This document shows positions 34,654 through 43,084 of a stretch of 64,000 bases of DNA, piece after piece. Position 1 is the stretch's first letter. Each line of letters starts with the position of its first letter. Under the pieces are notes generated by a model. The model was not told the DNA's origin. It did no database searches and saw only the letters and a list, made by a program, of their open reading frames with translations. The DNA is taken from assembly GCF_017948265.1 (NCBI RefSeq), contig NZ_CP072852.1, forward strand, positions 1,736,001-1,800,000, given 5' to 3'. This DNA comes from Rhodoferax sp. PAMC 29310. GTDB lineage: Bacteria; Pseudomonadota; Gammaproteobacteria; Burkholderiales; Burkholderiaceae_C. A program made the position numbers and the translations under genes.

Positions 34654-35430
34654 ATGAATATCACCGTCAACGACGACCTGCTTGCCTATATCGACCCGCT
34701 GACCGCCGACGAACACGCCGCGCTGGAGCGCAGCATTTTGGCCGAGGGCTGCCGCGACGCGCTGGTGCTGTGGGGCGAGGTGCTGGTGGACGGGCACAAC
34801 CGCTACGGCATTTGCCAGAAGCACGGCATTGCCTTCAACACGGTGCAAAACACCAAATTCAAAACGCTGGACGACGTGCACCTGTGGATGATTGACCAGC
34901 ACCTGGGCCGTCGCAGCGTGTCGGACTTTCAGCGCGGGGTGCTGGCCCTGCGCAAAAAAGACATTCTGAACACACGCGCGCAAACGCCCAAAGAGCCACC
35001 GCGTGCCGCCGTGGGCGACGAACCCGTGGCTGAGCTGCAGCCCTGGGAAGACGGCCTGGAGCCGATGGTGACGCGTGAGGCCATGGCCAAAGCGGCACGG
35101 GTGAGTAGTGCCACCATTCAGCAGATTGAAAAGATTCAAAAGTCAGCCACGCCCGAACTGGTGGACGCGGTGAAGGCCGGCACTATTTCCATCAACGCCG
35201 CCGCCACCGTGGCGTCCCTGCCCGCTGAAGAGCAAGTCGCGGCGGCCGCCGGTGGCAAGAAAGAGCTGCAACAAGCCGCCCGCCAGGTGCGCAACGCCCA
35301 AGCCGTGGCCCGCACCACCGCCGAGTCCACCGAGGGCACGATTGCCCGCTTGCGCCAGCAGGTAGAAGAGTTGAAGACCGAGAACGCCGCGTTAAAGGCC
35401 AAGCTGGAAGAGTTGCGCGCAGGCGCCTAA
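34654..35430 (+). CDS. ParB/Spo0J nuclease-like domain protein, chromosomal solo copy
   Basis: 258 residues. The N-terminal 90 residues resemble the ParB N-terminal fold (LERSILAEGCRDALVLWGEVLVDGHNRYGIC), with the DGHNR box in the place of the ParB GERR/DGNHR box. A middle region has a predicted helix-turn-helix (REAMAKAARVSSATIQQIEKIQ). The end is a coiled coil (IARLRQQVEELKTENAALKAKLEELRA). No ParA gene is adjacent, so classical partitioning is unlikely. ATG 34654 is chosen over TTG 34639. Divergent from pfp. Confidence 0.7.
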   Translation: MNITVNDDLLAYIDPLTADEHAALERSILAEGCRDALVLWGEVLVDGHNRYGICQKHGIAFNTVQNTKFKTLDDVHLWMIDQHLGRRSVSDFQRGVLALRKKDILNTRAQTPKEPPRAAVGDEPVAELQPWEDGLEPMVTREAMAKAARVSSATIQQIEKIQKSATPELVDAVKAGTISINAAATVASLPAEEQVAAAAGGKKELQQAARQVRNAQAVARTTAESTEGTIARLRQQVEELKTENAALKAKLEELRAGA

Positions 35431-35437
35431 CTTGGCC

Positions 35438-35854
35438 TCATTGGGCCTTAGTGGCGGGCGGTTGGCGCCGCTGAATCAAGTCCCAGAGGTTGCCGTAGAG
35501 GTCGGCAAACACAGCGACGATGCCATAGGGCTCGTCGCGCGGGGTTTCCTGAAACTTCACACCCTGGGCTGCATAAGTGGCATGGTCGCGCCAAAAATCG
35601 TCGGTGTAGAGGATGAACATGACTCGCCCGCCGGCCTGGTTGCCCACAAAGCGGTCTTGCTCTTCGCCTTTGGCCTGCGCCAGCAGCAACCCCGCGCCCA
35701 CCGAGCCGGGTGGCGACACGACCACCCAGCGCTTTTTTTGCGCGGGCATGGCGATGTCTTCGACCAGCGCAAAGCCCAGCTTGCCCACATAAAAAGCCAG
35801 CGCTTCGTCATAGTCACCGACGACGAGGGTCACCAAACCGAGTTGTTGTTGCAT
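35438..35854 (-). CDS. VOC-family (glyoxalase/bleomycin-resistance-like) protein
   Basis: 138 residues, one vicinal oxygen chelate module pair. LGLVTLVVGDYDEALAFYVGKLGF opens the domain and AVFADLYGNLWDLIQRR closes it with the usual metal-site DxxGNxxxL pattern. The substrate is unknown. Convergent with the ParB-like gene, seven bases apart. Confidence 0.85.
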   Translation of the reverse strand: MQQQLGLVTLVVGDYDEALAFYVGKLGFALVEDIAMPAQKKRWVVVSPPGSVGAGLLLAQAKGEEQDRFVGNQAGGRVMFILYTDDFWRDHATYAAQGVKFQETPRDEPYGIVAVFADLYGNLWDLIQRRQPPATKAQ

Positions 35855-35888
35855 GGGCGGACCTCTTGAAAAACGCTTGTGGTACTGG

Positions 35889-36761
35889 TCAGAGTTGCGC
35901 GGCGTGAAACTTCAAATGATCGGCCATGAAGGTCAAGATGAAGTAGTACCCATGGTCATACCCGGCGTGCTGACGCAGCGTCAAAGGCTGGCCGACCTGG
36001 GCACAGGCGGCTTCCAGTAAGCCGGGATGCAATTGCGTGGGTAAAAACTTGTCGCCCAGACCTTGATCGATCAGGATGCCGGCTGGGAATGGCGCCTTCA
36101 TCTGGGCGGCCATGAGGGCGATGGCATCGTGGGCGGCCCAGGTGGTGCGGTCAGCACCGAGATAGCCGGTGAAGGCTTTTTCGCCCCAGGGGCATTGGCT
36201 GGGTGCGCAGATGGGCGCAAAGGCCGACACCGACTTGAACAGTGCCGGGTACTTGAGCGCCAGCGTGAGCGCACCGTGGCCGCCCATGGAGTGGCCAAAA
36301 ACGCCCAGCCGCGCCAAGTCCACCGGCAAGGATTGCCCCAAGAGCGGCAGCAACTCGGCGGTGAGGTAGCTTTCCATGCGGTAGTTTTGGGCCCAGGGCA
36401 CCTGCGTGGCGTCCAGGTAAAACCCAGCCCCCACGCCAAAGTCCCAGCTCTCAGCCTCGCCGGCCACGCCCGCGCCGCGTGGACTGGTGTCGGGCGCAAT
36501 CAGGGCCATCCCCAGCTCGGACGCCAGGCGCTGTGCACCGGCCTTGGCCATGAAGGTTTCCTCGGTGCAGGTGAGCCCGGCCAGAAACATCAGCGCCGGC
36601 ACCGGCCCCTGCGCGGCTTGCGGGGGCAGGTAGACCGAGAAACGCATGGGCAGACCAATCTCGCGGGAGGCGTGCTGATAAAAGCGCTGCACGCCGCCAA
36701 AGCAGGCGTGTTCGCTGAGCAACTCAAGGCCGGGGGCCAGGTTGGGGGTGTTGGAGGTCAT
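35889..36761 (-). CDS. fghA: S-formylglutathione hydrolase
   Basis: Serine hydrolase that splits S-formylglutathione to formate and glutathione, the second step of glutathione-dependent formaldehyde detoxification. Landmarks are LLSEHACFGGVQRFYQHAS near the start, the oxyanion region FLAGLTCTEETFM, the nucleophile elbow GHSMGGHGAL near residue 146 and the catalytic histidine in HAGYDHGYYFI near the end. ATG 36761 gives 290 residues, close to usual. It follows frmA on the same strand, with a dispersed repeat in the gap. Confidence 0.95.
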   Translation of the reverse strand: MTSNTPNLAPGLELLSEHACFGGVQRFYQHASREIGLPMRFSVYLPPQAAQGPVPALMFLAGLTCTEETFMAKAGAQRLASELGMALIAPDTSPRGAGVAGEAESWDFGVGAGFYLDATQVPWAQNYRMESYLTAELLPLLGQSLPVDLARLGVFGHSMGGHGALTLALKYPALFKSVSAFAPICAPSQCPWGEKAFTGYLGADRTTWAAHDAIALMAAQMKAPFPAGILIDQGLGDKFLPTQLHPGLLEAACAQVGQPLTLRQHAGYDHGYYFILTFMADHLKFHAAQL

Positions 36762-36807
36762 ACGGCTGGCTTCATCTCTCAAACAATTCACAATCAATCT
36801 ACTATCA

Positions 36808-36859
36808 ATGCAATAGCTGCTTGCGCAGCTATTGCGGGAGCCAGAGCCCTATTTGGCAT
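36808..36859. repeat. Dispersed hairpin repeat between frmA and fghA
   Basis: CAATAGCTGCTTGCGCAGCT on the left and GGGAGCCAGAGCCCTATTTGG on the right. It is inside a two-gene operon on the minus strand, so it is likely transcribed and could form an RNA hairpin that separates the two messages. Confidence 0.6.
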
Positions 36860-36869
36860 ATAAAACCAG

Positions 36870-37976
36870 TTAGAACAAAATAACGCCGCGAATCGACTCG
36901 CCGCTTTTCATCAGCTCGAACCCTTTATTGATGTCTTCCAGCGGCATGGTGTGGGTGATGAGGTCGTCAATGTTGATCTTGCCGTCCATGTACCAGTCCA
37001 CAATTTTGGGCACGTCGGTGCGGCCGCGTGCGCCGCCAAAAGCGGAGCCTTCCCACTTGCGCCCGGTCACGAGCTGGAACGGGCGGGTGCTGATCTCGGC
37101 GCCGGCTTCGGCCACGCCAATGATGATGCTGCGGCCCCAGCCCTTGTGCGTGCATTCCAGCGCCTGGCGCATGACCTGGGTGTTGCCAATGCACTCAAAG
37201 CTGTAGTCGGCGCCGCCGTCGGTGAGCTGAACAATGCTGTCCACCACGTTCTCGACCTCTTTGGGGTTGATGAAGTGGGTCATGCCGAACTTGCGCGCCA
37301 TCTCTTGGCGGGCGGGGTTGATGTCCACCCCAATGATCTTGTCGGCGCCGACCATCTTGGCGCCCTGAATCACGTTCAGGCCAATGCCGCCCAAACCGAA
37401 CACGACCACGTTGGCGCCGGCTTCGACCTTGGCGGTGAAGATGACGGCGCCAATGCCGGTGGTCACGCCGCAGCCGATGTAGCAGACCTTGTCAAACGGC
37501 GCGTCCTTGCGGATTTTGGCCAGCGAGATCTCGGGCGCCACGGTGTAGTTGCTGAAGGTGCTGGTGCCCATGTAATGAAAGATGGGGTCGCCGTTCAGGC
37601 TGAAGCGGCTGGTGGCATCAGGCATCAAGCCCTTGCCTTGGGTGCCGCGAATGAGCTGACAGAGGTTGGTTTTGCGGGAGAGGCAAAACTTGCAGGTGCG
37701 GCACTCGGGGGTGTAAAGCGGAATAACGTGGTCGCCTTTTTTCAGCGTGGTCACGCCCGGGCCCACGTCCACCACAATGCCGGCGCCTTCATGGCCCAGG
37801 ATGGCGGGGAAGATGCCTTCGGGGTCAGCGCCCGACAAGGTGTAGTAATCGGTGTGGCAAATACCGCTGGCTTTGATCTCGACCAGCACCTCGCCAAACT
37901 TGGGGCCTTGCAGGTCCACGGTTTCAATGGTCAGGGGTTGGCCTGCTTTCCAGGCGACTGCTGCTTTGGTTTGCAT
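36870..37976 (-). CDS. frmA: S-(hydroxymethyl)glutathione dehydrogenase / class III alcohol dehydrogenase
   Basis: NAD-dependent zinc enzyme that oxidises the formaldehyde-glutathione adduct to S-formylglutathione. Catalytic zinc ligands are in GICHTD and GHEGAG (near residues 37-69); structural zinc cysteines are in PECRTCKFCLSRKTNLC (near 90-108). The NAD motif GLGGIGLN is near residue 194. Length 368 is typical. It is the first gene of the frmA-fghA pair; no FrmR-type regulator gene is adjacent. Confidence 0.97.
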   Translation of the reverse strand: MQTKAAVAWKAGQPLTIETVDLQGPKFGEVLVEIKASGICHTDYYTLSGADPEGIFPAILGHEGAGIVVDVGPGVTTLKKGDHVIPLYTPECRTCKFCLSRKTNLCQLIRGTQGKGLMPDATSRFSLNGDPIFHYMGTSTFSNYTVAPEISLAKIRKDAPFDKVCYIGCGVTTGIGAVIFTAKVEAGANVVVFGLGGIGLNVIQGAKMVGADKIIGVDINPARQEMARKFGMTHFINPKEVENVVDSIVQLTDGGADYSFECIGNTQVMRQALECTHKGWGRSIIIGVAEAGAEISTRPFQLVTGRKWEGSAFGGARGRTDVPKIVDWYMDGKINIDDLITHTMPLEDINKGFELMKSGESIRGVILF

Positions 37977-38007
37977 GGGGAAGTCTCTTTGCTAGTTTAA
38001 AAATCAG

Positions 38008-38036
38008 GAGATTGACGCTTTGGCTGCGTCAATCTC
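38008..38036 (-). terminator. Terminator between dusC and frmA
   Basis: A perfect 11-base stem, GAGATTGACGC with GCGTCAATCTC, and a seven-base loop. Read on the minus strand it is followed by CTGATTTTTAAA, so it would end transcripts from dusC before frmA. Confidence 0.85.
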
Positions 38037-38075
38037 GGTGTCAACCGACAGAACAGTCCAACTTTAATGGCAATC

Positions 38076-39080
38076 TCAATGCCCGCGCACCGCTGTGGGT
38101 TGATGCACCGGCACGCCGTGTGCCAACAACCACTGGGTCACGACCACCGGGTCGTCCAGCGTACGCACCGCCATGAAGGCCGTGTCGGCCTCTGAGTGGC
38201 GCCGGCGCAAAAAATTGAGCCACTGCTTCAGACGTCCGGCTTGCTGGCGCCGGTCCAGGCTGGCGCAGACGATGTGCCAAAAGTCGGCAATCAGGGGTTG
38301 CAGCATCTCCCAGGTGACTTCGACGCTGGCGGGCTCATCGCTTGCGGCACCACGCGGCTGTGTGGCGGCCAGAATGCCGCGCGCCAAGCCGGGGTCGACC
38401 ACGATGCCCCGGCCCAGCATGAGACTGTGGCAGCCCGACACCTCGCGGCAGCGCAGCGCGTCTTCCACGGTCCAAATGTCGCCATTGGCCACCAAGGGCA
38501 GGCGCACCTGCGCGCGAATGTCAGCAATGCGCTCCCAGTAGGCGGGCGGGCGGTAGGCGTCGGCCTTGGTGCGGGCATGCACTACCAACTCATTGGCGCC
38601 ACCGGCTTCAATCGCTTGCGCGCACTCCTCGGCGCGGGTGTCGTCGTTAAAGCCCAAGCGCATCTTGGCCGACACCGGCATATGCGCCGGCACGGCGCGA
38701 CGCACGGCGGAGACGATGCGAAACAGCAGTTCCGGGTCGTCCAGCAAGGCCGCACCGCCGCCATGGCGGTTCACCACTTTGGCGGGACAGCCAAAGTTCA
38801 AATCAATGCCGTCTGGCCCCAGTGCGGCCAGGCAGGCGGCGTTTTCAGCAAGGCAAACCGGATCAGAGCCCAGCAATTGGCCCCGCACCGGCACGCCAGA
38901 CAAGGTGCGCCCGCCTTGCAGCAGCTCAGGAATCACGCGCTCAAACACCCGGTCCGGCAGCAAGGTGTTGGTGACCCGAATGAACTCGGACACGCAGCGG
39001 TCCACCCCGCCCACCCGGGTCAGAATGTCACGCAGCACAAAGTCCAGCAGCCCCTCCATCGGGGCAAGAAGAATGGTCAT
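38076..39080 (-). CDS. dusC: tRNA-dihydrouridine synthase C
   Basis: FMN-dependent enzyme reducing a specific uridine (U16 in the E. coli enzyme) in tRNA. It opens with MTILLAPMEGLLDFVLRD, the DusC form of the flavin-binding strand. The catalytic cysteine is in DLNFGCPAKVVNRHGGGAALL near residue 98, followed by VSAKMRLGF and the phosphate-binding VANGDIWTVEDA. ATG 39080 is preferred over the ORF start 57 bases upstream, which has no similarity. Length 334 is a little above the E. coli enzyme. Confidence 0.93.
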   Translation of the reverse strand: MTILLAPMEGLLDFVLRDILTRVGGVDRCVSEFIRVTNTLLPDRVFERVIPELLQGGRTLSGVPVRGQLLGSDPVCLAENAACLAALGPDGIDLNFGCPAKVVNRHGGGAALLDDPELLFRIVSAVRRAVPAHMPVSAKMRLGFNDDTRAEECAQAIEAGGANELVVHARTKADAYRPPAYWERIADIRAQVRLPLVANGDIWTVEDALRCREVSGCHSLMLGRGIVVDPGLARGILAATQPRGAASDEPASVEVTWEMLQPLIADFWHIVCASLDRRQQAGRLKQWLNFLRRRHSEADTAFMAVRTLDDPVVVTQWLLAHGVPVHQPTAVRGH

Positions 39081-39193
39081 AAAACTGGGTTCCGGGAGGC
39101 GGCAGACCGTGATCCATACGGCATTGACATGGATCAACCCTGCGCATCCCCAAAGGCATAAGCTGAAAACTTAATCAGCAAAAAAGGAAATCA

Positions 39194-39580
39194 ATGTCTC
39201 ACTATCACGCGGTTGTCTGGCTGGATCACTCTGAAGCCCATGTGATGCATTTCACAGCAGAGGATGTGGAAAAGTCGGTCATCCACCCCGCCAAGAAGCA
39301 CGTCAATCTGCATTCCAAGAGTGGCGTCATCGGATCAGGCCGCTCAGCCGAAGACCAGCATTATTATCACGCGATCGTCGATGCCCTGAAGGGTACCCAA
39401 GAAATTCTGGTCGTCGGCCCGGCCCATGCCAAACTCAATTTGATCAAGCACATTCATACCCATGACCACGCGATGGTGGAGCGCGTTGTGGGGGTGGAAA
39501 CAGTGGACCACCCAAGCGACGCTCAAGTGGTGGCCTACGCCCGCAAGTATTTTGTGGCCAAGGACCGCATGCTCACCTGA
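39194..39580 (+). CDS. Small release-factor-like (translational machinery) protein
   Basis: 128 residues. Its layout (HAVVWLDHSEAHVMHF, then YYHAIVDALKGTQEILVVGPAHAKLNLIKHIHTH) resembles the eRF1/Pelota-type third-domain fold found in small bacterial proteins that databases name translational machinery protein. It lacks a GGQ peptide-release motif. AAAAAGGAAATC precedes the ATG. I know no experimental role. It is convergent with the cyclic-nucleotide-binding protein gene. Confidence 0.65.
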   Translation: MSHYHAVVWLDHSEAHVMHFTAEDVEKSVIHPAKKHVNLHSKSGVIGSGRSAEDQHYYHAIVDALKGTQEILVVGPAHAKLNLIKHIHTHDHAMVERVVGVETVDHPSDAQVVAYARKYFVAKDRMLT

Positions 39581-39599
39581 CCCCAGCGAGCAGCTGGGC

Positions 39600-40139
39600 T
39601 CAGCTCCGGCTATTTTGGGCCAGCAGGTCCGCCATGGTGGCACTGGCCTCTTCCAGGCGCATGGCCAGGATCCGGGCCATGTTGCGGTAAATCATGTGGG
39701 CGCTTTCAACTTCTGCGTCCACGGCGTCACGGTAAAAGCGCATGGCAACGGCGTCGCGGTTGGCGCGAACCGTTGCGGTGCGCACATGCTTTCCGACCAG
39801 GGCCATTTCACCAAAACAGTCGCCCACTCCCAAACGGGCCAACTCGATGAGCTTGTCGCCCCGCTCTTTTCCAACAATGACCTCGCCGGAGATCAGGACA
39901 AAGAAGGAGTCACCCATGTCGCCCTCTTTGAACACGTCGCTCCCGGCCTCCACCGTGACTTGCTCACAAATGGCCAGTGTTCGCATCAACAATTCCATGG
40001 GCATGTCCCGAAAGAGGGGCACTTTCTCGCGGATTTTAAGCACCGTTGCGGGGCCCATCTTCTTTTCGGCGGGACGAACAATCGTTTGGGCTCGAACATT
40101 TTCGGCCTGAAACTGGGCAATGGCGGGGTCAACTTTCAT
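39600..40139 (-). CDS. Cyclic-nucleotide-binding-domain protein
   Basis: 179 residues with one cNMP-binding beta-roll (about 40-150). The phosphate-binding cassette appears as GVGDCFGEMALVGKHVRTATVRA, close to the consensus FGE-AL--R-A, with Lys-His-Val before the conserved Arg. No helix-turn-helix is present, so it is not a CRP-type regulator. It may be a small regulatory subunit or sensor. ATG 40139 is chosen over a longer ORF. Divergent from the SRPBCC gene, 85 bases apart. Confidence 0.85.
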   Translation of the reverse strand: MKVDPAIAQFQAENVRAQTIVRPAEKKMGPATVLKIREKVPLFRDMPMELLMRTLAICEQVTVEAGSDVFKEGDMGDSFFVLISGEVIVGKERGDKLIELARLGVGDCFGEMALVGKHVRTATVRANRDAVAMRFYRDAVDAEVESAHMIYRNMARILAMRLEEASATMADLLAQNSRS

Positions 40140-40224
40140 GGTGGCCCTATTAAACAGCAAGTGCCATGTGGACCCTATACTTTGCGCTGAAGAAGCGTCT
40201 CTCAACACCACCTGGAGGAGCCCC

Positions 40225-40695
40225 ATGGCTATCAATGTGAGCATCGACCTTGGCTACGAGCTGGAAGTCAAGGCCAAAGCAAAAGAGGTCTTTGACCTGC
40301 TGTCCGACGTGCCAGCCTCTGCCAGCTACTTCCCCAAGGTGGATGAGCTGGTGGACCTGGGCGACGGCGTTTACCGCTGGGAGATGGAGAAAATTGGCAT
40401 TGCCCAGATCAATCTGCAAACCATTTACGCCTCCAAATACGTCGCCAACCGCGCCAAAGGCAGCGTCGTCTGGACGCCCGTCAAAGGCGAAGGCAATGCG
40501 CTGGTGTCAGGCCACTGGAAGATTGAGGACAAGAAAACCTCAACCAAGATTGTTTTGCAGATCAACGGCGATCTGTCCATCCCCCTGCCCGGCCTCATGA
40601 AAATGGTGGTAGCCCCGGTGGTGGAGGTCGAATTTGAAAAAATGGTGGAGCAATACCTCACCAACCTGACCAAACAATTTGGCGGCGAGGTCTAA
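40225..40695 (+). CDS. SRPBCC (START-like) family protein
   Basis: 156 residues of the helix-grip ligand-binding fold. The start follows CTGGAGGAG. It opens with a beta strand and the typical KAKEVFDLLSDVPASASYFPKVDELVDL segment, and ends with the long helix MKMVVAPVVEVEFEKMVEQYLTNLTKQF. No catalytic motif can be named; these proteins bind hydrophobic ligands or act as coenzyme Q-binding or cyclase-like proteins. Its stop overlaps the convergent HD-GYP-like gene by four bases. Confidence 0.85.
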   Translation: MAINVSIDLGYELEVKAKAKEVFDLLSDVPASASYFPKVDELVDLGDGVYRWEMEKIGIAQINLQTIYASKYVANRAKGSVVWTPVKGEGNALVSGHWKIEDKKTSTKIVLQINGDLSIPLPGLMKMVVAPVVEVEFEKMVEQYLTNLTKQFGGEV

Positions 40696-41849
40696 ACGAC
40701 AGCGGTGGGGGACAGCGCGTAGCCGTACAGCCGCTCAGGCGGCAAGCGCTTGAGCAAAGCCTTGTCTGACGCGTTGCCAACAATGGCATAGGCGGCCGCA
40801 CTGGTGTCGCGGCGCAGGGTTGTGGACACCAGTTGCCCGCTCGTGTTGGTGATGGCCGCCACAATGGGCGCACGGGCATTGGCGGTGCGCTCCACCACAA
40901 TGCCCAACTCCCCCGACGCCAACTTGACAAAATCACCCGGCGGGAAGATGCCAAGCACCTTGATCACGGCGGTTGAAATTGGCCCGCCTTTGTCTTCACG
41001 GTACAGCTCCCGAATGGCCTCTTGCGGTGAGAGCGCTGCCCGCAGCGCCCGCGGGCTGATTTTGGCCATCAACACATCAGCCACCCGCAAGGCGACGGCC
41101 AAATCCCCAATCTCGGTGCTTTGCAGAGGGTAACCCGTTCCATCCTGGCGTTCATGGTGTTGGGCAACGGCGGTCAACCAGTCGGTATCCGTTACGCCCG
41201 CTTTTTCCAGCAGCTCCACGGCCTCACCGGGGTGTTTTTGAATCGCGGCGCGTTGTGAATCCTTCATTGGACCGTCCTGGCCGGCCATTTGACCCTGAAG
41301 ATCAAGAATGCTCAGGTTCATCGTGAGCGCGGCCTTGACCAGGCTCATCATGGGGCCGTCTTCCCATTTCAGGTAGCGGGCCATGAGAACGCTCAGGATG
41401 GCGGTGTGCACCGAATGCGCATAGCCATAGTAGAAGTGCTTGGCATTGTCCTGGCGAACAATGCGGTAAGTGGCGACGTCCGCATTGATGTCGATCAACT
41501 CACAGAGTTGGCGTGCGAATTCGTCCAGCTGCTCGGGAAAGTCCGGCAGGCGAACCCCAATACCCAACAGTTTTTTCAGCGCCTCGGAGGTCTGGTCCCA
41601 TCGGGCGAACAGATTGGGGGGCAACTTGACGGCGTTGAGTGCGTCGGCAGCTTCAGCGGCTTCGCGGGCGGATGCCTTGATCTCCTCCACGTCAACAAAG
41701 GCGCCGCGCGTCAGCAGTTGCTCAAGCTGGCTTTCGTTGGTGATGACGTGCCCTTTGGACAACAGCAACAAGCCCTGCTCGTCCCGGACATTCCAGGGCA
41801 GGGGCATTCCAACTTTCACTTTGGCTCGAGGCAGTCTGAGTACTTTCAA
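40692..41849 (-). CDS. HD-GYP-like protein with degenerate HD motif
   Basis: 385 residues. The N-terminal 130 residues are a domain commonly found before HD-GYP (KVGMPLPWNVRDEQGLLLLSKGHVI). The HD-GYP region follows: HSVHTAILSVLMARYL, KHPGEAVELLEKAG, HHERQDGTGYP (the GYP part intact) and VADVLMAKISPR. The defining HDxGK is replaced by MNLSILDLQ, so two metal ligands are missing and cyclic di-GMP hydrolysis is doubtful; binding or a scaffolding role is possible. It starts with ATG 41849. Confidence 0.85.
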   Translation of the reverse strand: MKVLRLPRAKVKVGMPLPWNVRDEQGLLLLSKGHVITNESQLEQLLTRGAFVDVEEIKASAREAAEAADALNAVKLPPNLFARWDQTSEALKKLLGIGVRLPDFPEQLDEFARQLCELIDINADVATYRIVRQDNAKHFYYGYAHSVHTAILSVLMARYLKWEDGPMMSLVKAALTMNLSILDLQGQMAGQDGPMKDSQRAAIQKHPGEAVELLEKAGVTDTDWLTAVAQHHERQDGTGYPLQSTEIGDLAVALRVADVLMAKISPRALRAALSPQEAIRELYREDKGGPISTAVIKVLGIFPPGDFVKLASGELGIVVERTANARAPIVAAITNTSGQLVSTTLRRDTSAAAYAIVGNASDKALLKRLPPERLYGYALSPTAVV

Positions 41850-41951
41850 AATGACACCTCTTTTGGCCTGGCATTTGTTTCACGCCGCTCCAACGCGGTG
41901 GCCGTACCAGTGTGGTTTGAGCATATACCTCTCGCCGCTGAGCGGTGAAAA

Positions 41952-42010
41952 ATTTGATTTTTATAGCACTCCACGCCCATGCCACGGGCGCCGGAGCCGA
42001 TTTGGGCAGA
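41952..42010. repeat. Dispersed hairpin repeat, degenerate copy
   Basis: AAATTTGATTTTTATAGCA on the left and GGGCGCCGGAGCCGATTTGGG on the right. It lies between the HD-GYP-like gene and the DUF808 gene and has diverged more than the copies near udk. Confidence 0.45.
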
Positions 42011-42023
42011 AGAACCCGTGAGA

Positions 42024-42950
42024 CTAGGCTTGCGCTGGCGTCAAGCGCTTGAACGCAGTCACACCCAACAACACGGCGGCCCCCGCCAGAATGCCAAAGA
42101 CACCGTCCAGCGCCATGGAAAGCACTGGTTGCGCCGCAGCGCCCAGTTGCTGGCTCAGTGACGCCAAGGTGTGACCGACCACTGGCAAACCATGAGTGAG
42201 AATGCCACCGCCGACCAAAAACATGGCCGCAGTGCCGGCCACGGACAGGGCTTTCATCAGATACGGCGCAGATGCCAGCACCCCGCGACCCATGCTGCGC
42301 TGCAGCTGGGCCAGCTTCGACTCGCCCGGCAATTGACTCAGGTACAGACCGCCATCGTCCAATTTCACGATGCAGGCCACCAAGCCGTAAACGCCCAACG
42401 TCATGAGCAAGGCAATGCCGCTGAGCACAAGCACCTGCGTGGTCATGGGGCTGGCTTGCACAGTGCCCAGAGTGATGGCAATGATTTCAGCCGACAAAAT
42501 GAAATCAGTCCGAATGGCCCCTTTGACCTTTTCTTTTTCCAGCGCGACCACGTCCACCGCGCTGTCAGACAGGGCCTGCACCAAAGCGGTGTGGTGCGCT
42601 TCATCTTCAGCGGCGCTGTGCAAGAACTTGTGAGCCAGCTTCTCAAACCCCTCAAAACACAAAAAGGCGCAGCCCACCATCAGCAAAGGCGTGACCAACC
42701 AGGGCGCAAAGGCACTGATGACCAGCGCGGCAGGCACCAATATGGCCTTGTTGAGCAAAGAGCCCTTGCACACCGCCCACACCACCGGCAACTCGCGCTC
42801 GGCCTTCACGCCTGAGACCTGCTGTGCGTTCAGTGCCAAGTCGTCCCCCAGCACGCCGGCGGTCTTCTTGGTGGCGACTTTCGCGAGCACCGCCACATCG
42901 TCCAGGATGGTGGCAATATCGTCAATGAGTGCAAGCAGGCTGCTGGCCAT
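42024..42950 (-). CDS. DUF808 (YedI-like) inner-membrane protein
   Basis: 308 residues. It begins MASSLLALIDDIATILDDVAVLAKVATKKTAGVLGDDLALN, the unmistakable opening of DUF808, and has about six hydrophobic segments further on. No function is established. Divergent from the FabH-like gene. Confidence 0.9.
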   Translation of the reverse strand: MASSLLALIDDIATILDDVAVLAKVATKKTAGVLGDDLALNAQQVSGVKAERELPVVWAVCKGSLLNKAILVPAALVISAFAPWLVTPLLMVGCAFLCFEGFEKLAHKFLHSAAEDEAHHTALVQALSDSAVDVVALEKEKVKGAIRTDFILSAEIIAITLGTVQASPMTTQVLVLSGIALLMTLGVYGLVACIVKLDDGGLYLSQLPGESKLAQLQRSMGRGVLASAPYLMKALSVAGTAAMFLVGGGILTHGLPVVGHTLASLSQQLGAAAQPVLSMALDGVFGILAGAAVLLGVTAFKRLTPAQA

Positions 42951-43084
42951 GATTTGTATCTTTCCTGGGTCGATCTACGAGGCGGCTTGGAGCGGCATTG
43001 TCGCTGCCGCTTGTTGCGTCGGTTGATAATGCCCGCTTTCCCGGGCTGATCCAGCCCCTCAATAACTAGACAGAGACAAGCACC

